NCBI RefSeq assembly: GCF_001013475.1
Contig: NZ_JZEF01000003.1
Location: 434,001 to 498,000 of the forward strand
Direction: 5' to 3'
Origin: Xanthomonas arboricola pv. juglandis
Lineage (GTDB): Bacteria > Pseudomonadota > Gammaproteobacteria > Xanthomonadales > Xanthomonadaceae
Length of the DNA: 64,000 bases
The notes below the pieces were generated by a model. That model was not told the origin of the DNA and searched no databases. It saw only the letters and a program-made list of their open reading frames with translations. The position numbers and the translations under genes were made by a program. Below, one piece after another: positions 27,946 to 39,901 of this stretch; position 1 is the stretch's first letter, and each line of letters opens with the position of its first letter.

Positions 27946-29139
27946 ATGCATCTCAGCGATTTGGCAACACCTCAGTTTCGGCACGATCCCTATCCGACCT
28001 ACGCGCGCCTGCGCGCCGAAGGCGCGTTGGTGCAGGTGGCAGACGGGCGGCTGATGTCCGGCCGTTACGCCGTGGTCGATCGCCTGCTCAGCGACCGCCG
28101 GGTCGGCCGCGACTATCTGCAAAGCATTCGTCTGCGTTACGGCGAGGCGGCGGTGCACCTGCCGCTGTTTCAGGGCATGAGCCGCATGTTCCTACTGCTC
28201 AACCCGCCGCTGCACACCCAGTTGCGCGGACTGATGACACAGGCCTTCGGTGCGCGGCAGATGGAATCCATGCGTGAAGTGGCCAGCGATACCGCCGCCG
28301 GGTTGATCGATACCTTTCAAGCAAACGGCCACTGCGATCTGCTGACCGAGTTCGCGTTCCCGCTGCCGATCGCCATCATCTGCCGGATGCTGGATATCGA
28401 TGCGGCCGATGTCACCGCGTTGAGTCACGCGACCAGCGCACTGGCAAAAGTCTTCGATCCGATGATGACGGCGGAAGAACTGCAGACCACCAGCGTTGCG
28501 TACGACCAGCTGGCAACATATTTCCACGGCGTGATCGCGCAACGTCGCAGCGCTGGCGGCGATGATCTGATCGCGCGTTTCATCCAGGCCGAGGACAACG
28601 GCCGCCGCATGAGCGACGAGGAGATCGTCTCCAACGTGGTCCTGCTGTTCTTTGCCGGCCACGAAACCACCTCCAACATGATCTGCAATGCGCTGGTCGC
28701 GCTGCATCGGCATCCGCAGCAATTGCGCCTGCTGCAGGAAACCCCGGGCCTGCTGCCCAATGCAGTGCTCGAATGCATGCGCTACGACAGCTCGGTGCAG
28801 ATCGCCACGCGCACGGCCTTGCAGGATGTCGAGATCGAGGGCGTGGCGGTCCCCCAGGGCGTCATGCTGTATCTGATGCTGGGCGCGGCCAATCACGACA
28901 CGCTGCAGTTCACCGACCCGCAGCTGCTGGATATCCGCCGCCAGCAGGGCCGTGCGCTGTCCTTCGGTGGCGGCATTCACCACTGCCTGGGCAACCGGCT
29001 GGCGCTGATCGAAATGGAGGCCGCGCTGGCCTGCCTGCTGGCGCGTCTGCCGGCGCTTCGGCTGGAGCAGCTGGACACGCTGAGCTGGAACGATCGCGCC
29101 AACCTGCGTGGTGTGGACGCGCTGCTCGCCTCCTGGTGA
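27946..29139 (+). CDS. Cytochrome P450
   Basis: This 397-residue soluble bacterial P450 should be a heme monooxygenase needing external ferredoxin and reductase. The I-helix oxygen-activation motif AGHETTSN is near 237-244, the K-helix ExxR is ECMR near 276, and the heme-binding loop FGGGIHHCLG has the ligand cysteine at 347. No membrane anchor is present. No ferredoxin or reductase gene is next to it. The substrate is unknown; CYP107-like bacterial P450s act on polyketides, terpenes and fatty acids. The gene stands alone. A strong hairpin after it is shared with the convergent TonB receptor gene. Confidence 0.93.
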   Translation: MHLSDLATPQFRHDPYPTYARLRAEGALVQVADGRLMSGRYAVVDRLLSDRRVGRDYLQSIRLRYGEAAVHLPLFQGMSRMFLLLNPPLHTQLRGLMTQAFGARQMESMREVASDTAAGLIDTFQANGHCDLLTEFAFPLPIAIICRMLDIDAADVTALSHATSALAKVFDPMMTAEELQTTSVAYDQLATYFHGVIAQRRSAGGDDLIARFIQAEDNGRRMSDEEIVSNVVLLFFAGHETTSNMICNALVALHRHPQQLRLLQETPGLLPNAVLECMRYDSSVQIATRTALQDVEIEGVAVPQGVMLYLMLGAANHDTLQFTDPQLLDIRRQQGRALSFGGGIHHCLGNRLALIEMEAALACLLARLPALRLEQLDTLSWNDRANLRGVDALLASW

Positions 29140-29252
29140 GCTGCGGCCAGGCGGCGCAGCGCCTGGTCGGCACGCAGTGTTGCGGCAGTCATAGCGCTGG
29201 CAATCACTGCGGAAGATGACGCACGGCCGCTGCTGGCGAATCGAGATGCCCA

Positions 29253-29294
29253 CAACGACAAACACCGCCGATCACTCGGCGGTGTTTGTCGTTG
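29253..29294. terminator. Bidirectional terminator between P450 and TonB receptor genes
   Basis: A 19-base perfect stem (29253-29271 with 29276-29294) closes the loop TCAC between convergent genes. The T-runs are weak, but the stem works in both directions. Confidence 0.8.
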
Positions 29295-29333
29295 ACGCAG
29301 GCGCGGATCGGCAGGTCCGCTCGAACCCGCCGG

Positions 29334-31733
29334 TCAGAACCGGTAGGTGACCCGCCCGTACCAGTAGCGGCCGTTGAAGCCGAACGGCGACAGCGACGAA
29401 TACTGCAGGCCGCCGGCGCGGTCGTCGTAGGCGGTGGTCAGCTGCGCCTTGGTCGGATACTGATTGGTGAGGTTGTCCGCGCCCACGGTGAAGGTGAACG
29501 CGTTCCAGGTCTGGCTGGCGGCCAGGTTCAACAACCAGCGCGCGTCATAGGTCTGGTCCTGGCTGCCATCGGCCGGGTCGCTGATGCGCTTGATCGATCC
29601 GTAGCGGGTGGCGTTGAAGTTCAGCGCAAAGCCGCCCAGCGTCCAGTCCGCCGCCGCCATGTACTTGGTGCGCGGGGTGGCGTCGGTGAGCAGGCCCTGG
29701 CTGGCGCGCCCGAAGTTGGGGTTGGACAGTTCCAGGATCGTGGTCTTGTTGTAGTTGGCGCTGGCACTGAGATTGAGCTTGCCGTAGCTGCCCAGGTCGG
29801 CGAGATAGCTGTTGATCCAGTCCACGCCACGGGTGCGGCTGGTGGCGCCGTTGACGAAGAACTGCACCGCGGCCACCTGGCCGATCGGCTGCGCCAGCTG
29901 CAGCTGGTCCGAATACAGGATCTGGTCCCAGATGCGGATCTGGTAGACGTCCAGGCTGGAAGTGAAGTTGGCGGTCGGCTGCCACACAGCGCCCAGGCCG
30001 TAGTTGGTGGATTTCTCCGGGCTCAGCGGGCCGGCGCCCAGCGCCACGGCAACCGGATCGGAGGTGCGGTAAGTGCCCACCTGCACCAGCTCGCCGTCCT
30101 GGATCAGCGTCACCACCGAGGCGTAGTTCTGCTGGGCCAGCGACGGTGCGCGGAAGCCGTTGGAGATGGTGCCGCGCAGCGAGAAGGTGTCGCTGAAGGC
30201 GTAGCGTGCCGACAGCTTGCCCGAGCGCGTGGAGCCGGCATCGCTGTAGTTTTCATAACGCCCGGCGATGCCGCCGGACAGCTTGTCGGTGATGTCCGCT
30301 TCCAGGTTGGCGTAGACCGCATTGCTGTGGCGTCCGAACTTGCCGGCCACCGTCGGCTCCAGGCCGGAGAACACCTGCGCGCCGCCCGGATACGGCGCGC
30401 CGTCGTCGGGATTGATGGTATTGGGGTCGAAGAAGTACGACTCCGGCGAACCGGCGGTGATCTGGTAGCGGTCCTGGCGATGCTCGGCACCGAAGGCCAC
30501 ATTGACCGGATACGCCAGGCCCCAGTCGAAGGACTTGTTGACGTCCAGGTTGATCGTGCCCTGTTCGGTTTCGAAGCCACCGGAATTGAAATTAGTCGGC
30601 GAGCTGCCGGTGGTGTAGTACAGGTTGGTGTTGATGCTGTTGAGGATGTTGAAGGTCATGTCGTTCTTGCCATAGGTGGCCGACACGTCCCAATTCCATT
30701 CGCTCTCGGTGCTGCCCTTCAAACCCAGCACCGCCGAGCGGTCGTTGGTGGGGTTGTAGATCTGCGGCAGGAAGCCGTTCGGGTAGATCGCCTGCACATT
30801 GCGCGCGGTGTTGTCGGCAGCGCGGTAATAGCCGTTGGAGGTGACCTCGCGACGGCTCATGCTGAGGTGGCCGTACAGCTCCAGGTTGGGCGAGAACGCG
30901 TAGCCGAATGCGGCCAGCCCCTGATAGAACGTGGAGGCCGGGTCGCCGTGGCGCTGGTAGGGCACACCGCCCGGATTGGGCGTGCCCGGGACGGTGGTGG
31001 CGCGGTTGGTGTTCTCGCCGCGGTTGGTGCTCATGGTGTTCTGGTAGTTCCAGGACAGCCGCACCCAGCCCGGCGCGGTGTCGCCGCCGCTGCCGCCGAA
31101 CGGCAGGCCGACCGAGCCGTCGATGCCGTTCTGCTCGCCATCGCCCTTGTCCATGATGCCGCCATTGACCGACACGCTGTTGCTGCCGGCATCGGCGCCA
31201 TGCTTGAGCACGATATTGACCACGCCGGCGATCGCATCGGAGCCGTACTGGGCCGAGGCGCCGTCACGCAGCACTTCGATGCGCGCGATGGCCGACATCG
31301 GCAGCGAGTTCAGGTCGGCCGGCGCCGAGCCGCGGCCGACGTACGGGTTGTAGTTGATCAGCGAGGAGGTGTGATAGCGCTTGCCGTCCACCAGCACCAG
31401 CACTGCATCCGGCGACAGGCCGCGCAGCGTGGCCGGGCGCGCGGCATCGTTGCCGTCGGAGATCGCCGGGCGCGGGAAATTCAGCGACGGCAGCAGCTTG
31501 CCCAGCGCGGTGGCGATGTCGGTCGCGCCGGTGGCCTGCAGCGACTGCTCGGTGATGATGTCGATCGGCGATTCGGATTCGGCCACCGTGCGGTCGCTGA
31601 CGCGGGTACCGGTGACGATCAGGGTGTCCAGGGTTTTCTGCGGCTGGGTCGATTGCGACTGCGCACTGGCAGCGAAGGAACAGACGGTGAGTGCGACCGA
31701 GATCGCCAGCGAGAGTGCGTTGGAGGTGTGCAT
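29334..31733 (-). CDS. TonB-dependent receptor, paralogue A of a tandem family
   Basis: This 799-residue outer-membrane receptor has a signal peptide ending near residue 24 (FAASAQ) and a TonB-box-like TLDTLIVTGTRV. Its plug carries LRGLSPDAVLVLVDGKRYHT and RIEVLRDGASAQYGSDAIAG. The C-terminus is SPFGFNGRYWYGRVTYRF. It is clearly similar along its length to the products at 32047-34434 and 35373-37757. No synthetic or transport partner is adjacent, so the substrate (iron complex, carbohydrate or other) cannot be named. It has its own 313-base upstream region. Paralogous clusters like this suggest duplication for related ligands. Confidence 0.9.
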   Translation of the reverse strand: MHTSNALSLAISVALTVCSFAASAQSQSTQPQKTLDTLIVTGTRVSDRTVAESESPIDIITEQSLQATGATDIATALGKLLPSLNFPRPAISDGNDAARPATLRGLSPDAVLVLVDGKRYHTSSLINYNPYVGRGSAPADLNSLPMSAIARIEVLRDGASAQYGSDAIAGVVNIVLKHGADAGSNSVSVNGGIMDKGDGEQNGIDGSVGLPFGGSGGDTAPGWVRLSWNYQNTMSTNRGENTNRATTVPGTPNPGGVPYQRHGDPASTFYQGLAAFGYAFSPNLELYGHLSMSRREVTSNGYYRAADNTARNVQAIYPNGFLPQIYNPTNDRSAVLGLKGSTESEWNWDVSATYGKNDMTFNILNSINTNLYYTTGSSPTNFNSGGFETEQGTINLDVNKSFDWGLAYPVNVAFGAEHRQDRYQITAGSPESYFFDPNTINPDDGAPYPGGAQVFSGLEPTVAGKFGRHSNAVYANLEADITDKLSGGIAGRYENYSDAGSTRSGKLSARYAFSDTFSLRGTISNGFRAPSLAQQNYASVVTLIQDGELVQVGTYRTSDPVAVALGAGPLSPEKSTNYGLGAVWQPTANFTSSLDVYQIRIWDQILYSDQLQLAQPIGQVAAVQFFVNGATSRTRGVDWINSYLADLGSYGKLNLSASANYNKTTILELSNPNFGRASQGLLTDATPRTKYMAAADWTLGGFALNFNATRYGSIKRISDPADGSQDQTYDARWLLNLAASQTWNAFTFTVGADNLTNQYPTKAQLTTAYDDRAGGLQYSSLSPFGFNGRYWYGRVTYRF

Positions 31734-31929
31734 GGGAATGAAGGCTCAAAGGGGATGATGGACGCAGCGATGCGCTGCGTGCATTGCCGGGGGAAGACGA
31801 CGGCGGACTGCGTGATCCGTGTTGCCTGCGCGCAGCGCGTGTGCGCTGGCAAGGCGACGTGCACAGCAAGACAGCAGACTGCGACGCAGCGTCTGCTGCG
31901 TGGCGCATCCTTGCGAAAGAAGGGGGGAA

Positions 31930-31961
31930 CTCGCCCTTTCGCGACAATCGGAAAGGGCGAG
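31930..31961 (-). terminator. Hairpin downstream of receptor B
   Basis: An 11-base perfect stem CTCGCCCTTTC/GAAAGGGCGAG closes a 10-base loop. It could be a second terminator or an element in the receptor A leader. Confidence 0.5.
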
Positions 31962-32015
31962 CAATGCTGCGGGCGTGCTGCCTCGTCTCAGCGAGGCGGG
32001 ACGAGGCGATCGACA

Positions 32016-32037
32016 TGCCGGTCGCTGCCGACCGGCA
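32016..32037 (-). terminator. Terminator hairpin after receptor B
   Basis: A 9-base perfect stem TGCCGGTCG/CGACCGGCA closes the loop CTGC, 10 bases past the receptor B stop codon. No T-run follows. Confidence 0.6.
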
Positions 32038-32046
32038 CGCGGCGAT

Positions 32047-34434
32047 TTACCACTTGTAACTCACGTTGGCGTACACCAGCGCACCGTTGAAACCGAACGG
32101 CGAGGCGCTGCTGTAGGGCAGGTAGGTGCGCGTGCCCAGGCCGGCTTCCTGACGGTCGGGATACTCGTTGAGCACGTTGTCGCCGCCGATGGTGAAGTTC
32201 CAGTCGTTCAACTTGTAGGACGCAGCCAGGTCCAGCGTCCACTTGGCCGCATAGGTCTGGTCGCTGCCGGCGTTGGTGCCGAAGGTGCTGAACTCGCCCC
32301 AGCGGGTGGCGGTGCCGGTGAACGACCAGTTGCCCGGCGACCAGGTGCCGCCCAGGAAGAACTTGTCGCGCGGCGTGCCTTCGGTGATGCGACCGAGTTC
32401 GGCGCGGCCGATGCGCACTGCGCCCGGATCGATCGCTTCCAGCGCTGCCGGGTTGTCGGCGACCCGTTCCACTTCGGTCTTGTTGTAGTTGTAGCCGGAG
32501 GTCAGCTCCGCGCTGCCGCCGTCCAGGTTCCAGCGATAGGTGCCGACCGCATCCACGCCCTGGGTCTTGGTGTCCACTGCGTTGGTGAAGTAGCGCCCGC
32601 CACCGATGCCCGGGAAGCCATTGGCCTGCAGATAATTGCGCGCCGCATTGGAGGTGAGGTTTTCCGACAGCACGATGCGGTCATCGATATCGATGCGGTA
32701 GGCATCGACCGTGATGTACAGGTTTTCGATCGGCTGCAGCACCACGCCAAGTCCGTAGTTCTTGGATTCCTCGGCCTTCAACGGCTCGGCACCGAGTGCG
32801 ATCGCGGCCGGGTTGTCGGTACGGAAGGTGCCGATCTCGAACGGGATCGCAGTGACCGTGCCATTGGGCTGGGCCACGTTGAGGAACTGGGTGGCGATCG
32901 ACTGGAAGTTCTGCTGCTGCAACGACGGCGCACGGAACCCGGTGGAGGCGGTGGCGCGGACGGCCACCTTGTCGGTGAACGCGTAGCGCAACGACAGCTT
33001 GCCGGTGGCGGTATCGCCGAAGTCGCTGTACTTCTCGTAGCGCCCGGCCAGACCGGCCGAAAGCTTTTCGGTCAGATCCGCTTCCAGGTCGACGTACGCC
33101 GAATGGCTGTTGCGGTTGTAGTAGCCGGCGTCGGAGAGTTTGAAGCCGGGGAACACCTGTGCGCCCGGGATCAGTGTGCCTGCCGCAGAGGGAATGCCGC
33201 CATTGGCCGAGGACGCCGCGTCGCCGGGCGACTGGTTGAACTTCTCACCGCGCCATTCCGCACCGAAGGCCAGTGTGACCGGATACGCCAGGCCCCAGTC
33301 GAGCGTCTTGGTGAAGTCGGCATTGAGCACGTTCTGGGTCACTTCCAGCGTGCCGGCATGGAAGTCGGTCGGGCTGGCCAGGCCCAGGCTGTTGTTCAAG
33401 CTGTTGCGCACATCGAAGGTGAGATTATTCTGGCCGTAGTTGTAGCTCAGGTCGATGTTCAAGCCGCCTTCGGTGGAGGTCTTCAAGCCGCCCACCCAGG
33501 ACACGTCCTTGCTGACGTTGTAGATCTGCGGCAGGAAGCCGTCTGGATAGATTTCCGGGCGGTTGCGGTTGTCGCCGGCAAAGCGGAAGTAGCCGTTGGA
33601 CAGCACTTCGCGGCGGCTGACCATGCCGAACGAGTAGAAGGTCAGGTAATCGGTGGGGCTGTATTCGCCGTTGAAGGAGATCGCGCCCTGGTCGATGTCC
33701 GGATCGCCGTAACGCTGCTCCACGCGGCCCTGGAATGGCAGTGCGCGGTTGGTCTGGTCCGAATGCCCGGCCTGCGCGGCCAGATGCACCTTGCCGGTTC
33801 CGGCAAAGCTGAAACCGGCATCGCCGGACAGCTGATACTGCTCGCCGTCGCCAGCGCTGTACTTGCCGTAGCGGCCATTGACGCTGCCGCCTTCGCCGCT
33901 GCCCTTGAGCACGATGTTGATCACGCCGGCAATTGCATCCGAACCGTATTGCGCCGATGCGCCGTCGCGCAGCACTTCGATGCGCTCCACTGCGGCGATC
34001 GGAATGGTGTTGAGATCGGCCGGCGACGAGCCACGGCCCTGGGTGTCGTTGAGATTGATCAACGCGGTGCTGTGATAGCGCTTGCCGTTGACCAGCACCA
34101 GCACCTGATCGGGCGACAGGCCGCGCAACTGCGCCGGGCGCACTGCGTCCGAGCCGTCGGAGATGGCCGGGCGCGGGAAATTCAACGAGGGGATCGCGCG
34201 TGACAGCGCGGTAGCCAGCTCGGTGGTGCCGGTCGATTCCAGTGCCTGTGGCGAGATGATGTCGATCGGCGAGGCCGATTCGGCCACGGTGCGATCGGCC
34301 ACGCGCGTGCCGGTCACGATCAAGGTATCGAGCGTTTTCTGGGTGGGAGCCTGTGACTGCGCGGACGCGTTTGAAGCGGAAAACGACAGTGCAAGAACAA
34401 CGGCAACTGCGAGTGGACTGGTCTTGCAATTCAT
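32047..34434 (-). CDS. TonB-dependent receptor, paralogue B of a tandem family
   Basis: This 795-residue receptor starts at MNCKTSPLAVAVVLALSFSA, and its signal peptide ends near SNASA (about residue 25). The TonB-box-like TLDTLIVTGTRV is followed by a plug with LRGLSPDQVLVLVNGKRYHS and RIEVLRDGASAQYGSDAIAG, almost the same as in paralogues A and C. The barrel ends SPFGFNGALVYANVSYKW. The ATG at 34434 was chosen over upstream alternatives because it begins a proper signal peptide. The 274 bases upstream include AT-rich stretches suited to a promoter. The substrate is not predictable. Confidence 0.9.
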   Translation of the reverse strand: MNCKTSPLAVAVVLALSFSASNASAQSQAPTQKTLDTLIVTGTRVADRTVAESASPIDIISPQALESTGTTELATALSRAIPSLNFPRPAISDGSDAVRPAQLRGLSPDQVLVLVNGKRYHSTALINLNDTQGRGSSPADLNTIPIAAVERIEVLRDGASAQYGSDAIAGVINIVLKGSGEGGSVNGRYGKYSAGDGEQYQLSGDAGFSFAGTGKVHLAAQAGHSDQTNRALPFQGRVEQRYGDPDIDQGAISFNGEYSPTDYLTFYSFGMVSRREVLSNGYFRFAGDNRNRPEIYPDGFLPQIYNVSKDVSWVGGLKTSTEGGLNIDLSYNYGQNNLTFDVRNSLNNSLGLASPTDFHAGTLEVTQNVLNADFTKTLDWGLAYPVTLAFGAEWRGEKFNQSPGDAASSANGGIPSAAGTLIPGAQVFPGFKLSDAGYYNRNSHSAYVDLEADLTEKLSAGLAGRYEKYSDFGDTATGKLSLRYAFTDKVAVRATASTGFRAPSLQQQNFQSIATQFLNVAQPNGTVTAIPFEIGTFRTDNPAAIALGAEPLKAEESKNYGLGVVLQPIENLYITVDAYRIDIDDRIVLSENLTSNAARNYLQANGFPGIGGGRYFTNAVDTKTQGVDAVGTYRWNLDGGSAELTSGYNYNKTEVERVADNPAALEAIDPGAVRIGRAELGRITEGTPRDKFFLGGTWSPGNWSFTGTATRWGEFSTFGTNAGSDQTYAAKWTLDLAASYKLNDWNFTIGGDNVLNEYPDRQEAGLGTRTYLPYSSASPFGFNGALVYANVSYKW

Positions 34435-34708
34435 GCGGTGACAACTCCGAGTGGGGAACGGATGCATCGCAGGGGGCCCCCTCCCGGGCCGCGTCCGTTG
34501 CGGCAGCTGCGGTGCGTTCCCAACCATTAACCACGTGTAACCGCATGTCAAATTTTGGTTACGTTGCGCAAGTAACTGTCATGTATGACGTGCTACTGCC
34601 ATCGTTGTCATCGTGCACCAAAGTGATGCGCTGTTTGCACCAGACCTGCGGTATCAGCCGTTTGCCTGCACCATCATGGACATCGATACCAGATATGAAA
34701 CTTCTGCA

Positions 34709-35134
34709 TCAGAACGTGATCTGCACCGCATCGGCACTGCGTTGCGCAGGACCATGGAACACCGCTTCGATGTTGTTGCCATCCGGGTCGAGCACGAACG
34801 CGGCGTAGTAGCTCGGGTGATAGGGGCGCACGCCCGGCGCGCCGTTGTCGCGACCGCCGTGGGCGAGGGCGGCCTGATGGAATGCGTGCACCATGGCCAC
34901 GTCGTGCGCCTGGAAGGCCAGATGGTGGCGGCCGGTGAGTTGGCCTTGCGCCATCGTGTCGCGATCGGACACGAACAGCTCGTCGGCCCAGAAGAATCCA
35001 TCGCCTTCGCCACCGATCGGAATGCCCAGCACATCGAGCACCGCCTGGTAGAAACGTCGGCTCGCCGCCAGGTCGTGGACGACCAGATGCAGGTGATCGA
35101 TCAGGCGGCCACGTGAGAGCTGCGCTGCGTCCAT
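34709..35134 (-). CDS. VOC-superfamily (glyoxalase/dioxygenase-like) protein
   Basis: This 141-residue single-domain protein of the vicinal oxygen chelate fold has beta-alpha-beta-beta-beta repeats starting LIDHLHLVVHDLAASRRFYQ and ending FVLDPDGNNIEAVFHG. Metal-ligand candidates are the His in IDHLHL, the His in GRHHLAFQAH and the Glu in NNIEAV. Members include glyoxalases, extradiol dioxygenases and antibiotic-binding proteins, and the present one cannot be narrowed down. The ATG at 35134 gives the typical short N-terminus. It lies between two of the three paralogous TonB receptor genes, on the same strand. Confidence 0.87.
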   Translation of the reverse strand: MDAAQLSRGRLIDHLHLVVHDLAASRRFYQAVLDVLGIPIGGEGDGFFWADELFVSDRDTMAQGQLTGRHHLAFQAHDVAMVHAFHQAALAHGGRDNGAPGVRPYHPSYYAAFVLDPDGNNIEAVFHGPAQRSADAVQITF

Positions 35135-35253
35135 GGTGGGTGCTCCGGCAGGGTGGAAGCGGTGTTGATACCACCGCAGCCGCCGGCAGCTCTTCACGGC
35201 GCATCGATGCCCGCGCCTGGATGGCTGCATCAAACGCCGCACGGACAACGGGC

Positions 35254-35289
35254 AAAAACGCACACGCCCCGGGCAAGCCGGGGCGTGTG
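35254..35289 (-). terminator. Rho-independent terminator after receptor C
   Basis: On the minus strand a 12-base stem CACACGCCCCGG/CCGGGGCGTGTG is followed by CG and five T (35254-35258). It lies 84 bases past the receptor C stop and before the VOC gene, so the two are separate units. Confidence 0.88.
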
Positions 35290-35372
35290 ATCAGGCGTCA
35301 GGATGCGGCCGTGCCGCGTGCGTCAGTAACCAACACGTGGCAACACCGCAGCAGTGTGGATCGCTGTCTTGA

Positions 35373-37757
35373 TTACCAGCGATAGTTGATGCGGCCGTAC
35401 ACGTAAGCACCGTTGAAGCCGAACGGCGACAGATTGCTGTACGGGAACTGCCCGCTGGTGGAGTTGGCGAAGTTGTTCTCGTCCGGGTACTCGTCCAGCA
35501 GATTGTCCGCACCCAGGGTCAGCGTCCAGCGATCGATCTTGTAGCTGGCCGAGGCATCCACCACCCACTTGGCGCCGAAGGTCTGGTCGTTGATCGCCGC
35601 GGCCGGACGCGTGCTGTACTTGCCATAGCGCGTGGCACCCAATGCCAGCGTCCAGTGCTCCAGATTCCAGCTACCGTTGACCAGGAACTTGTCGCGCGGG
35701 AAGCCTTCCTCGATGCGACCGCGTTCGGTGCGGTCGATGCGCTCCAGGCTCAGCCCGTTGGTCGACAACGCAGCCGGGTTGGCGGCGACGCTGCGTACTT
35801 CGGTTTCCGAATAGTTGTAGCCGGCGGTCAGGTCCACGCTGCTGGCGGCGAGCTGCCAGCGGTAGCTGCCGACCACGTCCACGCCGCGCGTGCGCGTGTC
35901 CACCGCATTGGTGAAGTAGCGCCCGCCGTTGATGCCGAAGATGCCCTGCGCTTCGAGCAGGTTACGCACGCCGGTGCCGGTGAGGTTGGACGACAGCACG
36001 ATGCGGTCGTCCACATCGATCTGGTACGCATCCACGGTGAGGTAGAGCGCGTCGGTCGGCTGCAGCACCAGGCCCAGGCTGTAGGACAGCGAGGTCTCGG
36101 CATCCAGCGGCTCTGCGCCCAGCGCGCGCGCCACGTTGCTGTCGGCCGGGAAGGTGCGGATCTCGAACGGGTTCGGATTGCCGGCCAGGAAGGTGGTGCT
36201 GGTGGACTGGAAATACTGCTGCGCCAGCGATGGCGCGCGGAAGCCCGACGCCACCGTGCCGCGCAGCGCGATCTTGTCGGTGAACGCATAGCGCCCGGAC
36301 AACTTGCCCGATGCCTGGCTGCCGAAGTCGTTGAAGTCTTCGTAGCGCCCGGCCAGGCCGGCGGAGAACTTGTCGGTGAAATCGGCTTCCAGGTCCGCAT
36401 ACAGTGCGTAGCTGTCACGCGAGTACCGCCCGGACACGCTGGGCGCGAATCCGCCAAAGCCCTGCGCGCCACCGGCCAGCGTGCCGGCCTGGAAATACGA
36501 GCCCACTTCGCCTGGCGACTGGTTCCACTTTTCGTTGCGGTATTCGGCGCCGAAGGCCACCGTCACCGGGTACGCCAGGCCCCAGTCGAAGCCGCGCTTG
36601 ACGTCCAGGTTGACGATGTTCTGCGTGGTCTCCAGCGCGCCGTCGTAGAAGGAGGTCGGCGAGCTCGGCCCCAGGCTCACGTTGAGCGTGTTGCGGGTGT
36701 GGAAATCGATCTTGTTGTAGCCGTAGTTGTAGCTGGCATCCCAGTCCCAGCCACTGGCGGTGGAGCCGCGCACGCCGGCCACCAGCGAGCGGTCCTTGGC
36801 GTAGGTCTGGATTTCCGGCAGGAAGCCCTGCGGATACACCGACAGGATGTTCTGGCTGCTGCCCGGCGCGCGGAAGAACGCGAACGAGGTGATGTCGCGG
36901 TTGCTGGCGGTGGCGAAGGCGTAGCCGGTGATGCTGTCGCTGAAGGCGAACTCGGTATTGGCCGACACCGCCTGCGCGTTGACGTCCGGGTCGCCGATCT
37001 TGAACGCCTTCTGGCCCACGGCCGGCTGCGAGGCGCTGGGTGCGCCGGCATAGCCGCGCGCACGGTCGGTGGGGTCCTGCTGGTTGAGCTGGGCGGCCAC
37101 GTGCAGCCAGCCGCGCTCGTTGCCGTAGGCCACGCCGGTGTCGCCGGACAACTCGTAGTTGCTGCCGTCGCCGGCCGAATACTGGCCGAAGCCGGCCTGC
37201 AGGCTGCCGCCCTTCTCCGCGCCCTTGAGCACGATGTTGACGACACCGGCGATGGCATCGGAGCCGTATTGCGCCGAGGCGCCGTCGCGCAGCACTTCCA
37301 CGCGCGCGATCGCCGCCACCGGAATGGTGTTCAGGTCCACTGCCGCGGCGCCACGGCCGATGGTGCCGTTGAGGTTGAGCAGCGAGGAGGTGTGGCGGCG
37401 CTTGCCGTTGACCAGCACCAGCACCTGGTCCGGCGACAGGCCGCGCAGCTGCGCGGGGCGGATCGCGCTGGTGCCGTCGCTCAGGGCCGGGCGCGGGAAG
37501 TTCAGCGACGGCAGCGCGCGGGCCAGCGCGGTGGCCAGCTCCGAGGTGCCGGTGGCCTGCAGCGACTCGGCGCTGATGATGTCGATCGGCGACTGCGACT
37601 CGGCCACGGTACGGTCGGACACCCGGGTGCCGGTGACGATGACGGTATCGAGCGTATTGGCGGGCGCGCTGGTCGGGGTGGCGGTCTGGGCGAAGGCGGG
37701 GGAGGCGAGCAGCGCCGCAACGACGGCGGTTGCGAGCGTGGACAACGGGTAATTCAT
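35373..37757 (-). CDS. TonB-dependent receptor, paralogue C of a tandem family
   Basis: This 794-residue receptor has a signal peptide ending near residue 23 (SPAFA) and a TonB-box-like TLDTVIVTGTRV. The plug carries LRGLSPDQVLVLVNGKRRHT and RVEVLRDGASAQYGSDAIAG, and the barrel ends SPFGFNGAYVYGRINYRW. The start was set at MNYPLSTLATAVVAALLASP. It is the outermost of the three tandem paralogues and has its own strong terminator. Its promoter region (37758-37934) is shared divergently with the ABC-F gene. The ligand is unknown. Confidence 0.9.
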   Translation of the reverse strand: MNYPLSTLATAVVAALLASPAFAQTATPTSAPANTLDTVIVTGTRVSDRTVAESQSPIDIISAESLQATGTSELATALARALPSLNFPRPALSDGTSAIRPAQLRGLSPDQVLVLVNGKRRHTSSLLNLNGTIGRGAAAVDLNTIPVAAIARVEVLRDGASAQYGSDAIAGVVNIVLKGAEKGGSLQAGFGQYSAGDGSNYELSGDTGVAYGNERGWLHVAAQLNQQDPTDRARGYAGAPSASQPAVGQKAFKIGDPDVNAQAVSANTEFAFSDSITGYAFATASNRDITSFAFFRAPGSSQNILSVYPQGFLPEIQTYAKDRSLVAGVRGSTASGWDWDASYNYGYNKIDFHTRNTLNVSLGPSSPTSFYDGALETTQNIVNLDVKRGFDWGLAYPVTVAFGAEYRNEKWNQSPGEVGSYFQAGTLAGGAQGFGGFAPSVSGRYSRDSYALYADLEADFTDKFSAGLAGRYEDFNDFGSQASGKLSGRYAFTDKIALRGTVASGFRAPSLAQQYFQSTSTTFLAGNPNPFEIRTFPADSNVARALGAEPLDAETSLSYSLGLVLQPTDALYLTVDAYQIDVDDRIVLSSNLTGTGVRNLLEAQGIFGINGGRYFTNAVDTRTRGVDVVGSYRWQLAASSVDLTAGYNYSETEVRSVAANPAALSTNGLSLERIDRTERGRIEEGFPRDKFLVNGSWNLEHWTLALGATRYGKYSTRPAAAINDQTFGAKWVVDASASYKIDRWTLTLGADNLLDEYPDENNFANSTSGQFPYSNLSPFGFNGAYVYGRINYRW

Positions 37758-37934
37758 GACAACTCCGAACGGGGGTCCAGGCAGGACCAGCAAGGCTGGG
37801 CGGGGTCTGGTCGCGGCGATGCGAAGGGAACGACGGCCAGCCCGAAGGCGCTAATTATTCGTTAACGCTAGAATGGCGTCGCAGGAGTGCTGCTCATCTG
37901 CTCATTCCTTTTCGTTCTATCGGACTGTCCATCA

Positions 37935-39851
<1,917 letters not shown>

Positions 39852-39901
39852 CGCGCAGGCGTTACGATGCGCGTGGGGCCGGGCACAGGGAGGTAGGCAA
39901 C

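Larger units (their letters stand above)
31734..32046. other. Spacer between receptor genes A and B
   Basis: These 313 bases hold the 3' hairpins of receptor B at the right end and the promoter region of receptor A at the left. No gene was recognised. On the minus strand the two hairpins lie 10 and 86 bases past the receptor B stop. Confidence 0.5.
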
